This document shows, piece after piece, positions 27,330 through 35,588 of a stretch of DNA of 64,000 nt (position 1 is the first letter of the stretch; every line of letters begins with the position of its first letter). The notes under the pieces are model-generated. The model was not told the origin of the DNA. It saw only the letters and a list, made by a program, of their open reading frames with translations, and made no database searches. This DNA comes from Pseudobutyrivibrio ruminis (GTDB lineage: Bacteria; Bacillota; Clostridia; Lachnospirales; Lachnospiraceae). The stretch is from assembly GCA_015057315.1 (NCBI GenBank), contig SVER01000012.1:1-64000 (forward strand), read 5' to 3'. A program made the translations under genes and the position numbers.

Positions 27330-29378
27330 TCAAACAATCATATTTGAGTTTTTGTTTTTTATATTATTGTCAATAAAATTCTCAGGTTTATCCATATTTA
27401 CTTCAATACCCATCTTTTTTAATTCTGCGTCAATATCTTTTTCATATTTTTTACTAAGTTCAGCCCTAGCATTTCCTTGATTGGCAATCTGCTTTGTACT
27501 ATTATTTAGCTCCGTCTTGTGGTTTTTGATATCTTTTGATATTTGGCTGATTCTGGATTCGCATTCAGCTGCATGGCCTCCAAAATTATATATCTCATTG
27601 CACAGCAAATAGGCAAGCTCATATCTCTTTTCACCATGGCTAAAGCTTTTGGCCCCAGGTCCCTTTGCCTTCATATAGTCACAGGCTGCTTCATAAACAT
27701 CATGCAAAGCCCTATACATATCTCTTCTGCCTATTATCTCCTCATGTGTCAGCTTACTGATATCCTGTTTATCAGGATCTAATAATTTATCCCAGCCGTT
27801 ATCTTTACATTTTTTTTCGAAATCAGTAAGTGTATCTAATAATCTTGTATATTCAGTGGAGTTTGATGTAAAACCAAACTTTTTGTTGCCCGCTAAAATA
27901 TTGTGAATTGCTTTAAGCCTTGCAAAGTGATTATCCTGAGCGATTCTAAAGTCTTTTTTATCTTGATAAAATGTGCTTACACATGCAGCTAATTCCCTTC
28001 CATAGATTCTCGCGTAAGCAGCTAAATTAGTTTTTATAAATTTGCTTTCATTTAAATCAATTACGTAACTTGTTCCTTTATCTCCAACAAATCCACCCTT
28101 TGCCATATTGGTAGTAAGCCTTGCTCCAACTCTTGCTTTTTGTTTCTTACTATATTTAGTATTTAGTTCATCTTGATTCATTTTTTCAATTTTTTTGAGG
28201 AGTTCTTTTTCATTTTTAATTCTCTCATCTAGTAAAGATACTATTTTTTCTTTTTCCTTAGGCTTTACAGCCTCAGCTTGTTTTTCAGGCTTTATGTCGT
28301 TGCCTTCAACTTTAACCTCTACCTTAGGCTCTATATCATTGATTACTACTTTTGCATCAGTCTTAGGCTTCCGTCTAGAACGGGATGAAAGAGCTGATTT
28401 TACTTTTGGTTTTGCTTGAAAATAATTTTTTTCAGCATGTTCTTTTAATCTTTCTTTCCTCTTTTCTATAGTTTGTTCCACTGTTTTTGTAAATACTGTC
28501 ATAGCTTTTATTTCTGCCTGTATCACTAATATATTTACTTTATTTGCCCATTCATTTTCTAATTTTAACTTAGCCGCTTTCAATTCTTTGTCGGCATTCA
28601 TTTCAGCATAAATCTCCTCTTTTCTTCTAGCCATTATCAAAGGTTTTTCATCCTTTGAAGCCTTCTTATATTCATCCTCTAATATAATACTATCAATCTT
28701 TTTGGTATACTTTCGCTCTTTCCCTTTAATCAATGCTTCTTTTTTATCAGATTCCTTTAATATAGCCATATTAAGTTCTTTTTCCACATCACTTGTGATC
28801 ATATCTACAATGGATGAAAAATCAGCTTCTAATATGTATAATTTTTCTTCCTTATTTAATTCATCATATTTCGTATTCGAAAATTCAAGTTGAACATAGG
28901 AATCACTATCCACAATACGCTTTAGATTTTCTATGTATTTCTTTCGATTCTTTGCATCGAAATAACTTATTTTTGTTATATCATTATGTGGGATTGCGTC
29001 GGGAACTTCACGATTTTCGTAACGCAGTATTTCATCATCTATAGCCTTTAATTCCAATGCTATTTCCATAGGGTCATTAACTTTTTTCCTTATTTGCTGG
29101 TATTGTTTCTGACTTGCATCACTTTTCTTTTTAAGTGTGTTCTCTAAGATGCTCTGGAATTTTACAATATTATTAAAGGCATTTTTCTCTTCTTCGGTAG
29201 ATAAGCTTTGCACAGTCTCATCCCAATCTTTATCATCTGTATATGAGTAGATTTGAATAAGACTAACCTGCAAATCCGCAGTTTCTATTGGCTTATCACC
29301 TCTTGCCCCAATATTTTCAGTAAGTAACTTTTCCAAAGAAATTATCTTTTTTATTTTTTCATTATCAAAGACAGGCAT
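27330..29378 (-). CDS. Large charged coiled-coil protein, family not recognised
   Basis: This 682-residue protein has no signal peptide or membrane segment. It is Lys/Glu-rich with long predicted coiled coils (about 80-330, ILENTLKKKSDASQKQYQQIRKKV, KERKYTKKIDSIILEDEYKK). A basic, Pro/Val-rich hinge follows (about 330-385; SSRSRRKPK, VEVKVEGNDIKPEKQAEAVKPKEKEK). The C-terminal 300 residues look globular (RVGARLTTNMAKGGFVGDKGTSYVIDL, YARIYGRELAACVSTFYQDKK). The start is well supported by AGGGGGGG 8 bases before the ATG. There is no close operon partner. I cannot assign a function; large orphan proteins of this type are common in rumen Lachnospiraceae. Confidence 0.7.
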   Translation of the reverse strand: MPVFDNEKIKKIISLEKLLTENIGARGDKPIETADLQVSLIQIYSYTDDKDWDETVQSLSTEEEKNAFNNIVKFQSILENTLKKKSDASQKQYQQIRKKVNDPMEIALELKAIDDEILRYENREVPDAIPHNDITKISYFDAKNRKKYIENLKRIVDSDSYVQLEFSNTKYDELNKEEKLYILEADFSSIVDMITSDVEKELNMAILKESDKKEALIKGKERKYTKKIDSIILEDEYKKASKDEKPLIMARRKEEIYAEMNADKELKAAKLKLENEWANKVNILVIQAEIKAMTVFTKTVEQTIEKRKERLKEHAEKNYFQAKPKVKSALSSRSRRKPKTDAKVVINDIEPKVEVKVEGNDIKPEKQAEAVKPKEKEKIVSLLDERIKNEKELLKKIEKMNQDELNTKYSKKQKARVGARLTTNMAKGGFVGDKGTSYVIDLNESKFIKTNLAAYARIYGRELAACVSTFYQDKKDFRIAQDNHFARLKAIHNILAGNKKFGFTSNSTEYTRLLDTLTDFEKKCKDNGWDKLLDPDKQDISKLTHEEIIGRRDMYRALHDVYEAACDYMKAKGPGAKSFSHGEKRYELAYLLCNEIYNFGGHAAECESRISQISKDIKNHKTELNNSTKQIANQGNARAELSKKYEKDIDAELKKMGIEVNMDKPENFIDNNIKNKNSNMIV

Positions 29379-29544
29379 ATAAAATCCCCCCCTGACTATC
29401 TTTTGTTTACATAATCAGCTTATCATTTTCCTATGAAAGAATTGTTATAAATTTAAGGTTTATATTTTATATACCTGTTTAGCTTTAAATTAGTTGCATA
29501 TTATTTTTGGAAAGCTATGCCACTTTAACACTAAAAATAATAGT

Positions 29545-29585
29545 TTTTACACTAAAAAGACTCATCCTATGATAAGATGAGTCTT
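29545..29585 (-). terminator. Terminator of the DUF4160 gene pair
   Basis: Ten-bp stem AAGACTCATC/GATGAGTCTT (29557-29585) with a 9-base loop, followed on the minus strand by TTTTAGTG. It begins within 5 bases of the stop codon. Confidence 0.85.
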
Positions 29586-29589
29586 GAAA

Positions 29590-29868
29590 TTAACAATAGT
29601 ATGAAATTTCATCAAAATAATCTATCCATTTACTAATTATGGTATCTGAGTTTGCCTCAATCATTTTTATTAATCTTCTAAGCATAAAATCTGGAATTTT
29701 AGAATTATTATTTGCAAGCAAAGCTTTTCCACTTTTTGTAATCCATACCTTAGTAGAATTTTCTCTCGGTTTACCTTCAGCAATATGGACATGTATAGGT
29801 TCAAGAGGTTCTCCTTCTCCAATCCAAAAGAACACAATATATGAACCGATTTTAAAAACCTGAGGCAT
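29590..29868 (-). CDS. DUF4160 domain protein
   Basis: A 92-residue protein. MPQVFKIGSYIVFFWIGEGEPLEPIHVHIAEGKP followed by TKVWITKSGKALLANNNSKIP and LIKMIEANSDTIISKWIDYF fits DUF4160, a small family often found as the second gene of a two-gene unit and sometimes listed as toxin-antitoxin-like. I start it at ATG 29868 with GGAGG 9 bases upstream. It overlaps the preceding small gene by 17 bases, so translation is coupled. No toxic activity is shown by the sequence. Confidence 0.8.
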   Translation of the reverse strand: MPQVFKIGSYIVFFWIGEGEPLEPIHVHIAEGKPRENSTKVWITKSGKALLANNNSKIPDFMLRRLIKMIEANSDTIISKWIDYFDEISYYC

Positions 29869-30121
29869 TATCAAAACCTCCCTCTTGTGAAAGTTCTATA
29901 ATAATATGGGCGTTGTTTTCAACAAACTTTTTAAGCCTTTCCATATCCTCATCAGAAAATCCAACACAATCAGACCAATGATAATCTGGGAGCCAGCAGG
30001 TTGCATGATAAAATCCCTCTTCTACTGGTTTTTCAATATATACTTTAACTTTTCCATCTGATTTCATTTCTGAGTGAGCGATGGCAGTTTCATCATCTAA
30101 AACCATATATTGATACATCAT
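29852..30121 (-). CDS. Small partner protein of DUF4160, unnamed family
   Basis: The 89-residue acidic protein begins MMYQYMVLDDETAIAHSEM and has an Asp/Glu-rich second half (WSDCVGFSDEDMERLKKFVENNAHIIIELSQEGG). It occupies the position usually held by DUF2442 proteins beside DUF4160, but the sequence does not clearly match DUF2442. It is the first gene of the pair, with a GGAAGG site 12 bases before the ATG and a promoter-like region just upstream. Confidence 0.65.
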   Translation of the reverse strand: MMYQYMVLDDETAIAHSEMKSDGKVKVYIEKPVEEGFYHATCWLPDYHWSDCVGFSDEDMERLKKFVENNAHIIIELSQEGGFDNASGF

Positions 30122-30154
30122 GATTCATCACATCCTTCCGCTTCGTATATTGTT

Positions 30155-30183
30155 ATTATAATTTATTTGTGATTAATTATAAA
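30155..30183 (-). promoter_or_regulatory. Promoter candidate of the DUF4160 pair
   Basis: Minus-strand TTTATA and TATAAT are separated by 17 bases, about 35 bases before the first start codon. The -35 box is weak. Confidence 0.5.
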
Positions 30184-30304
30184 GCCTCCCTTCAACAAAT
30201 AAATACCTAAAATACAATTGTAAATAACAATAGAAAATGTACTAAATTTTTCAAACAAACCAAAAAGTGAATGACACGGATTTAGATATTATTTGCACTA
30301 TTTT

Positions 30305-30796
30305 TTATCTATTATCCACCTTTTCCGGATACATATCGTGATTGATAAGCCTGTGAGTTGCTACCTCCTCCCATTTTGTGCCTGGCTTGCCATAGTTGCA
30401 GTATGGGTCGATGGAGATTCCTCCTCTTGGAGTGAACTTGCCCCAAACCTCAATATATTTAGGGTCCATAAGCTTAATTAAATCCTTCATAATTATATTT
30501 ACACAGTCCTCATGAAAATCCCCGTGGTTTCTAAAGCTGAATAAATACAGCTTTAATGATTTGCTTTCAACCATCTTTTCCCCTGGCACATAAGATATGA
30601 TTATGTTTGCAAAATCTGGCTGACCTGTAATTGGGCAAAGTGATGTAAATTCAGGGCAGTTAAATTTTACAAAATAATCATTTTCAGGATGTTTATTCAA
30701 AAATGTCTGGAGCATTTCTGGTGCGTAGTTATCTGGGTATTTATTATTCTTGTTCCCAAGTAATGTAAGAGTTCCTTCGTCTTTTCTGTTGCTCAT
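30305..30796 (-). CDS. queF: preQ0 reductase (NADPH-dependent 7-cyano-7-deazaguanine reductase)
   Basis: The enzyme reduces the nitrile of preQ0 to the amine of preQ1. At 163 residues it is the short, single-domain type. The nucleophilic Cys lies in [14 protein letters not shown] and the QueF motif is [20 protein letters not shown], followed by [12 protein letters not shown]. It is the last gene of the preQ1 operon, 15 bases after queC. Confidence 0.96.
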   Translation of the reverse strand: MSNRKDEGTLTLLGNKNNKYPDNYAPEMLQTFLNKHPENDYFVKFNCPEFTSLCPITGQPDFANIIISYVPGEKMVESKSLKLYLFSFRNHGDFHEDCVNIIMKDLIKLMDPKYIEVWGKFTPRGGISIDPYCNYGKPGTKWEEVATHRLINHDMYPEKVDNR

Positions 30797-30811
30797 TTCA
30801 TATCCTCCAAA

Positions 30812-31498
30812 TTAATCTTCGTATTTTATAGGGTCAACTGTTCCATTTAATTCAAAAGCCTTTTTTCTATCGATGCAGGTACCGCATCTGCCACAAGCCT
30901 TATCATGGCCTTCGTAGCAGCTCCAGGTAAGCTCGTAAGGTACATTTAGCTCAAGTCCCATCTTCACTACACCTGCTTTATTAAGCCCAATGAATGGTGC
31001 CTCTATTTGTAGCTGTTTGCCACTGCCCTCATAAATTGCAGTGTTCATGGCGTTGTTAAAATCACTGGAGCAATCCGGGTATGCATTTCCTGCCGCATCA
31101 TCTGCATGAGCGCCATAATATATCTTAGAGCAGCCCTTTGAAAGAGCTATGGCAGCTGCGCTTGAAAGAAACAAACCATTTCTAAATGGTACATAAGTAC
31201 TGACAGGCTTGCCTTCTGTCTCCTTTAACTGTTCATCATAAGCCCCCTCTGGAATCTCTCCATCTGAATGCTTAAGAAGTGTGCAATCACTAAACTGAAA
31301 CATTGTAGATAAATCAAGGGTAATATGCTCTACCTTGTAATAATCGCAAACTGCATCTGCAGCCTTTATTTCTTTATCATGTCTTTGTCCATAAAAAATA
31401 GAAAGACCTACCACATTTTCATTTCCATATTTTTTTACTGCAAGAGCCAGACATGTGGTGCTGTCCAATCCTCCGCTAATAAGTACTAATGCTTTCAT
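30812..31498 (-). CDS. queC: preQ0 synthase (7-cyano-7-deazaguanine synthase)
   Basis: ATP-dependent conversion of carboxydeazaguanine to preQ0. The PP-loop SGGLDSTTCLA is at the N-terminus, and the four zinc-binding cysteines lie in SCYEGHDKACGRCGTCIDRKKAF at the C-terminus. The 228-residue length is normal. It is 9 bases downstream of folE. Confidence 0.96.
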   Translation of the reverse strand: MKALVLISGGLDSTTCLALAVKKYGNENVVGLSIFYGQRHDKEIKAADAVCDYYKVEHITLDLSTMFQFSDCTLLKHSDGEIPEGAYDEQLKETEGKPVSTYVPFRNGLFLSSAAAIALSKGCSKIYYGAHADDAAGNAYPDCSSDFNNAMNTAIYEGSGKQLQIEAPFIGLNKAGVVKMGLELNVPYELTWSCYEGHDKACGRCGTCIDRKKAFELNGTVDPIKYED

Positions 31499-31507
31499 TT
31501 CTTCTCC

Positions 31508-32080
31508 TTATAATAATCTTTGTAGTAAGTATGAATCTGTTTTAAATCTGCCTCTTAAGGTTTGAGTCTGTGTCTTGGCACCTGCATTTTTTATGCCTCT
31601 TGCTGTCATGCAGGAATGACTTGCTTCAATAAATACAGCCACATCCTCCGAACCTGTAACAAGTGTAATTACTTCTGCTATATCATTTCCTATTCTTTCC
31701 TGAAGCTGCAGTCTTTTGGCTGCCATATCTGCAATTCTTGCAATCTTTGAAAGACCAATTACCTTTCCATTTGGAATATAGGCAACGCTTACCTTCATAT
31801 CATACATAAGTGCAAGATGATGCTCGCAATAGGAAAAGACCTCTATATCCTTTACGAAAACCAAATCCTGATTGTTTTCATCATAGTAATCCTCATCAAA
31901 GGTCTTATTGAACATATCTGCAATCTGCTGATTGCTGTAGTTCATTCCCTCAAAAACCTCTTCATACATTCTTGCAACTCTGTCCGGCGTCTCCTTGAGT
32001 CCTGGTCTGTCTGGATTGTCCCCAAGTGCAATCAATATATTTCTGACACTTTCTTTTATAAGCTCTTTATCTATCGCCAT
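31508..32080 (-). CDS. folE: GTP cyclohydrolase I
   Basis: Converts GTP to dihydroneopterin triphosphate, the first committed metabolite for both folate and queuosine. The 190-residue protein has the zinc and catalytic segments [12 protein letters not shown] and [12 protein letters not shown], plus [23 protein letters not shown]. Its place inside the que operon indicates the deazapurine role here. Confidence 0.96.
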   Translation of the reverse strand: MAIDKELIKESVRNILIALGDNPDRPGLKETPDRVARMYEEVFEGMNYSNQQIADMFNKTFDEDYYDENNQDLVFVKDIEVFSYCEHHLALMYDMKVSVAYIPNGKVIGLSKIARIADMAAKRLQLQERIGNDIAEVITLVTGSEDVAVFIEASHSCMTARGIKNAGAKTQTQTLRGRFKTDSYLLQRLL

Positions 32081-32095
32081 TATTTTTCCTTTCTA

Positions 32096-32764
32096 CTACA
32101 CACCTCTTTTATTTGGATCCCAAATAAATTTGTGAAGCTGAAGCTGTAATCTTATGTCATTTCTTTTGTGCGTAATCAGATAATCTACCATATCAGCCGG
32201 TTCAATCCTGCCGAATACCGGGCTAATTAGTGCTGTGCATTTATCGGATATACGATACTTATCAACTATTTCACATACCCTATCAAGCTCACTAACATCA
32301 GAGCACACAAACTTGACTGTATCCTTGGATTTAAGATATTTAAAGTTGTCTGTAAGCATCCTATCTTCCATGCCAGAGCCTTTAAGCTTGTAATCAAGTG
32401 TAAAAGCTGGTGGATTATCAATCTCTGCAAATGGATGAATATCTACACTTCCATTAGTCTCTATCTCAATAATAATATCCTTATGTGCTGCGAATGCCTC
32501 TAACAAATCAATCGCATTATCTGCTAGAAGAGGTTCGCCACCAGTAAGTGTTACTCGTTTCACACCTGTAGAAATTACATAAGATACAATCTCAGCCTCT
32601 GTCATCTCCTCTGCCTTTGCATCTTCGGTACAGGCCCACCTGGTATCACAATAGCTACATTTAAGATTGCAGCCCCTAAGCCTTACAAAAACCGCCAGCT
32701 CTCCTGCATGTTGCCCTTCGCCATTTATGCTTACAAATTTTTCCACTACATGAAATACTGACAT
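32096..32764 (-). CDS. queE: Radical SAM 7-carboxy-7-deazaguanine synthase
   Basis: The 222-residue protein binds a [4Fe-4S] cluster through CNLKCSYCDTRW (Cx3Cx2C) and contracts the ring of carboxytetrahydropterin. The N-terminal SINGEGQHAGELAVFVRLRGC and VTLTGGEPLL segments are diagnostic of QueE. It lies 9 bases downstream of queD. Confidence 0.95.
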   Translation of the reverse strand: MSVFHVVEKFVSINGEGQHAGELAVFVRLRGCNLKCSYCDTRWACTEDAKAEEMTEAEIVSYVISTGVKRVTLTGGEPLLADNAIDLLEAFAAHKDIIIEIETNGSVDIHPFAEIDNPPAFTLDYKLKGSGMEDRMLTDNFKYLKSKDTVKFVCSDVSELDRVCEIVDKYRISDKCTALISPVFGRIEPADMVDYLITHKRNDIRLQLQLHKFIWDPNKRGV

Positions 32765-32773
32765 TACATCCTC

Positions 32774-33196
32774 CTACCTGCTGTAGCTTGCCATGTTATT
32801 AGGAGTCTCGTAGACAGTAACCTCTGCCACATTAAATCCATATTTTTCAGTGAATCTATCATAAAAATACTTTGAAAAGTTTTCTGCTGTAGGTCTAAAA
32901 TCTACTATTCTCATAAGAAACCCCTCTTCATTAAGGGCTGCTACTGTGGCAGGCTTTAGGGTATCCTTTTCGTAAATAAAAGTATGGTCAAAGAAATCTG
33001 TCTCTTCCTTAAGAGCGGCTTTCACATCTCCAAAATCTACAACCATGCCTCTTTGTTGGCCATCAGGCTTTAATTCATCTGATTTAATTTTTAAAATCAC
33101 TCTCCATCTATGACCATGTAGATTAGAGCATTTGCCCTCATAGCCTGATAAAAAATGAGCACCATCAAAGGATGCTTCTGCAGTTAAGTAATACAT
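32774..33196 (-). CDS. queD: 6-carboxytetrahydropterin synthase
   Basis: The 140-residue protein converts dihydroneopterin triphosphate to carboxytetrahydropterin. Zinc-binding histidines sit in FDGAHFLSGYEGKCSNLHGHRW, with the catalytic Cys in GKCSNLHGH and the later FDHTFIYE. AGGAGG lies 6 bases ahead of the ATG. It is first in the operon, preceded by a 145-base leader with a candidate preQ1 aptamer and two possible terminators. Confidence 0.95.
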   Translation of the reverse strand: MYYLTAEASFDGAHFLSGYEGKCSNLHGHRWRVILKIKSDELKPDGQQRGMVVDFGDVKAALKEETDFFDHTFIYEKDTLKPATVAALNEEGFLMRIVDFRPTAENFSKYFYDRFTEKYGFNVAEVTVYETPNNMASYSR

Positions 33197-33237
33197 TGAA
33201 TTCCTCCTGAACAGGACGTGAATTTTCCCAAAGAAAA

Positions 33238-33262
33238 AGGCTTTAGAACATACCTACAGCCT
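33238..33262 (-). terminator. Second possible leader terminator upstream of queD
   Basis: On the minus strand AGGCT and AGCCT enclose a 15-base loop and are followed by TTTTTCTTT. The stem is short. It may be a second attenuation point in the que leader. Confidence 0.4.
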
Positions 33263-33283
33263 AAATTAATCATAAAGAAAAAA

Positions 33284-33330
33284 TAGTCCTGGTTTTGTTT
33301 AGGGACAGGATGGTACAAACGAACTGTCCT
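33284..33330 (-). ncRNA. Candidate preQ1-I (type 2-like) riboswitch
   Basis: On the minus strand the leader has stem GGACAG/CTGTCC, a loop containing TTCG...GTACC, then an A-rich tail CTAAACAAAACCAGG. This order (short stem, loop with UCG and ACC, tail ACAAAAC-AGG) resembles preQ1-I aptamers such as that of Thermoanaerobacter. The alternative pairing TCCTG/CAGGA directly before CTATTTTTTC would form a terminator that competes with the aptamer stem. A promoter ends about 20 bases upstream and the next genes make preQ1. The loop is about 15 bases, a little long. Confidence 0.65.
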
Positions 33331-33347
33331 ATTTAATTTGCTTCTGT

Positions 33348-33376
33348 ATGATAAACCCTTTTTTAGAATAATGCAA
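33348..33376 (-). promoter_or_regulatory. Promoter of the queD-queE-folE-queC-queF operon
   Basis: Minus-strand TTGCAT and TATCAT are separated by 17 bases. It lies between the surE stop and the candidate riboswitch. Confidence 0.75.
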
Positions 33377-33379
33377 CCG

Positions 33380-34099
33380 CTAATAGCCAATATTATTCAC
33401 TATTCCAACTGATACATAATTGTCAGTGATTGCTCTAAAATCTGTACCTGGTTCATTCTCTTCATTATAATGACCATTTACCATGTATCGCATACCACCG
33501 TTATCAAGCTTTTCCACCTCATCATAGGTGTCCTTATAAAACATTCCTCTTGATATCTTTCTATCATAAAGAATGCCTTTGCAATCAGCCAGTGCACATC
33601 CAGGAAAGTTCACATTGTGAACAATTCCAGGAGCTAGAGGTGTATCAATTAATTTCTTTAAAATCTGTTTTACATATTTGTCAGTTACCTCATGACAATC
33701 ACAGGCTCCCTCAGATAATGCTATGGCATGATACCCCTGAAAGGCTGCCTCAAAAGCCGCTCCGCATGTGGCGGAATACTGAATATCAGATGCCACATTA
33801 TATCCATAGTTAATCCCTGAAAGTACCAAGTCAGGCTTTGCAGGCATTACATTAAGCCCACCTACTCGTACACAATCCCCTGGCGTGCCACTGCAATAAT
33901 AGGCATGTACACCCTCTATCGGAAAATCTTCGCATGGATAAATATCTATGGTGCTATGCAATGTGATGCTATGGCTTGCTGCACTTCTTTGGCTCTCTGG
34001 TGCTACTACCCACACTTCCCCAAATTCTTTAGCTGCCCTTGCAAGACGCACTATGCCATCAGAACTAATTCCATCATCATTTGTAATTAGTATTCTCAT
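33380..34099 (-). CDS. surE: 5'/3'-nucleotidase SurE
   Basis: Metal-dependent nucleoside monophosphatase. At 239 residues it has the metal-binding NDDGISSDG, SQRSAASHSIT, and SGTPGDCVRVG motifs in the expected order, with DLVLSGINYGYNVASDIQYSATCGAAFEA in the middle. It is 13 bases after the short-chain dehydrogenase gene. Confidence 0.95.
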   Translation of the reverse strand: MRILITNDDGISSDGIVRLARAAKEFGEVWVVAPESQRSAASHSITLHSTIDIYPCEDFPIEGVHAYYCSGTPGDCVRVGGLNVMPAKPDLVLSGINYGYNVASDIQYSATCGAAFEAAFQGYHAIALSEGACDCHEVTDKYVKQILKKLIDTPLAPGIVHNVNFPGCALADCKGILYDRKISRGMFYKDTYDEVEKLDNGGMRYMVNGHYNEENEPGTDFRAITDNYVSVGIVNNIGY

Positions 34100-34112
34100 T
34101 CTATTCTCCCGT

Positions 34113-34871
34113 TTAACCTAATTTCTTTTTCTGCTGACGCCCAGTAATCTTAACCAAGATTGGATATGGCACAAGATGTAAAAAAATTGCTGCAAGCTTC
34201 ATTGCAAATGAAGGAACAATTATAAGCTTGCCCTTTTCGATTCCTCTTATAGCCTCATCAACACACTGATTAGCACTTATTCCCTTTAATGCAAAAACAA
34301 CATCAGCTCTTTCATTAAATTCAGTATCAACTGGACCTGGACAAAGTGCACTTACCCTTACCGGGCTTCCCATTTCTTTAAGCTCCATTGCAACAGCCCT
34401 TGTTAGGCTGGTAACATAAGCCTTGCTTGCATAATATGTAGCCATATATGGACCTGCTGGAAGCAGTCCAGCTGAGGATGCTACATTTAATATACGTCCA
34501 TGGCCATTAGCATGCATTTTCTGAAGAATCCCTTTGAACAAAATATGCATGGCCATATCATTAACCTTTATCATATTAACTTCTTTTTCTATATCTGTTT
34601 CCAGAAATGCCCCGGCGAGGCCAAAGCCTGCATTATTTATAAATATATCAATATCTTCATCTTTGAGTGCCTCTAACAATTCAAAGCATTGCTTCTTTTT
34701 GCTTAAATCAAAGGAGTATATCTCTACAGGAACCTCCAACTCTTCCTTAACCTGCTCCATTCTATCAGTTCTACGTCCAGTTACAATAAGTCTGTAGCCT
34801 AAGGCCGCATATCTTCTAGCAAACTCCATTCCAATACCTGATGTTGCTCCTGTAATAAGTGCTGTTTTCAT
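34113..34871 (-). CDS. Short-chain dehydrogenase/reductase
   Basis: A 252-residue NAD(P)-dependent oxidoreductase of the classical SDR type: cofactor motif TGATSGIGMEFA, NNAGFG, catalytic Ser in NVASSAGLLPAGPY and the YYASKAY Tyr-Lys pair. Arg residues after the second strand (TGRRTDR) suggest NADPH. A hydrophobic C-terminus (AAIFLHLVPYPILVKITG) may contact the membrane. I start it at MKTALI with GGAG upstream. The substrate is unknown. The upstream 700 bases are non-coding and full of palindromes. Confidence 0.88.
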   Translation of the reverse strand: MKTALITGATSGIGMEFARRYAALGYRLIVTGRRTDRMEQVKEELEVPVEIYSFDLSKKKQCFELLEALKDEDIDIFINNAGFGLAGAFLETDIEKEVNMIKVNDMAMHILFKGILQKMHANGHGRILNVASSAGLLPAGPYMATYYASKAYVTSLTRAVAMELKEMGSPVRVSALCPGPVDTEFNERADVVFALKGISANQCVDEAIRGIEKGKLIIVPSFAMKLAAIFLHLVPYPILVKITGRQQKKKLG

Positions 34872-34947
34872 AACTGCCTCTCCTTTTCTTGCCTGTTTAA
34901 CTAGTTTCATATAACTATTTTAAAGAATATGCACTTATAAATCTATA

Positions 34948-35206
34948 GGTTCTTGTTTTTCATCAGAAAAACAAGAACCGGACATAGACCAATATTTTCT
35001 GAAAGAAAATATTGCTTGGCAACGCCAAGTTCTTGTGGGCTTTTTCCTTAAGTAGCCCACAAGAAGTCATAGATTCTTGAAAAACATCAGTTTTTCAGGA
35101 ATCGTAAATACCATCAAAATAGATTTATCTATTTTGATGTCCTGCAAAGCAGGATTCTTGCTGATAATTTCATTGTTCTATCAGCAAGAAGTCATCTTTT
35201 TATGAC
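34948..35206. repeat. Array of nine consecutive hairpins
   Basis: Nine inverted repeats follow one another with few unpaired bases between: GGTTCTTGTTTTTC stem 14 (loop ATCA); AATATTTTCT stem 10; CTTGGC stem 6; TTCTTGTGGGCT stem 12; GATTCTTGAAAAAC stem 14 with one G-U (loop ATCA); CATCAAAATAGAT stem 13; CCTGC stem 5; TTCTTGCTGATA stem 12; GTCAT stem 5. The fourth and eighth share TTCTTG...CAAGAAGTCAT edges, and the first and fifth share the ATCA loop. Part of the fourth recurs at 50822. Confidence 0.9.
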
Positions 35207-35239
35207 CTCTGCATTTATTTTCTACTAGAACTATATTTT

Positions 35240-35565
35240 TAAGTGAAATTACCACTCATCTCCAATCCACTTAAATAATATAAGTGTAATTTATTCTTTT
35301 TAAAAATCCACTTATCACATATTTTTAAAATGTAAGTGTTTTTCGCTGTTTCCCTTATAAAGCTTACTATTTTCCTTTATTATTAGGTGTTTTAATATAT
35401 CATTATTATTCCACTTAACTTTTTTGTAAGTGAATTTTAGTGTACAGCTAATAACACTTAAAAGTCACCTTAAAAAGTGCGTTTTCTATGATGTTCATCA
35501 AAATCCACTTAACTTTTTTTCGAAGGGCATAAGCGCTTTTTTATTTTTCAGAAATACACTTAACA
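35240..35565. repeat. Cluster of short CACTTA/TAAGTG repeats
   Basis: At least six copies of (C/A)CACTTA start at about 35267, 35308, 35411, 35453, 35505 and 35555, several with a facing TAAGTG 7-15 bases away (CACTTAAATAATATAAGTG, CACTTAACTTTTTTGTAAGTG). Spacing of many copies is about 41-52 bases. The region is very AT-rich and has no ORF. Confidence 0.75.
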
Positions 35566-35588
35566 TTTTCCAATCTCCTTTTTAAATT

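Larger units (their letters stand above)
34872..35588. other. 717-base non-coding interval, palindrome-rich
   Basis: No coding sequence is supported here. The left part (34948-35206) is a run of nine hairpins and the right part (35240-35565) an AT-rich field of CACTTA/TAAGTG repeats, described separately. A few bases at each end carry the ribosome binding site of the short-chain dehydrogenase and the stop side of the 204-residue gene. Confidence 0.8.

Noticed and set aside
33184-33390. 68-residue minus-strand ORF upstream of queD
   Set aside because: It covers the que promoter and candidate riboswitch, overlaps queD in another frame and has no ribosome binding site or family resemblance.
34948-35206. 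CRISPR-like array
   Set aside because: The units differ in length and sequence, there is no constant repeat with unique spacers, and no cas gene is near.
34911-35588. Decayed coding gene in the palindrome region
   Set aside because: All frames are closed by frequent stops and the palindromic structure explains the sequence better.
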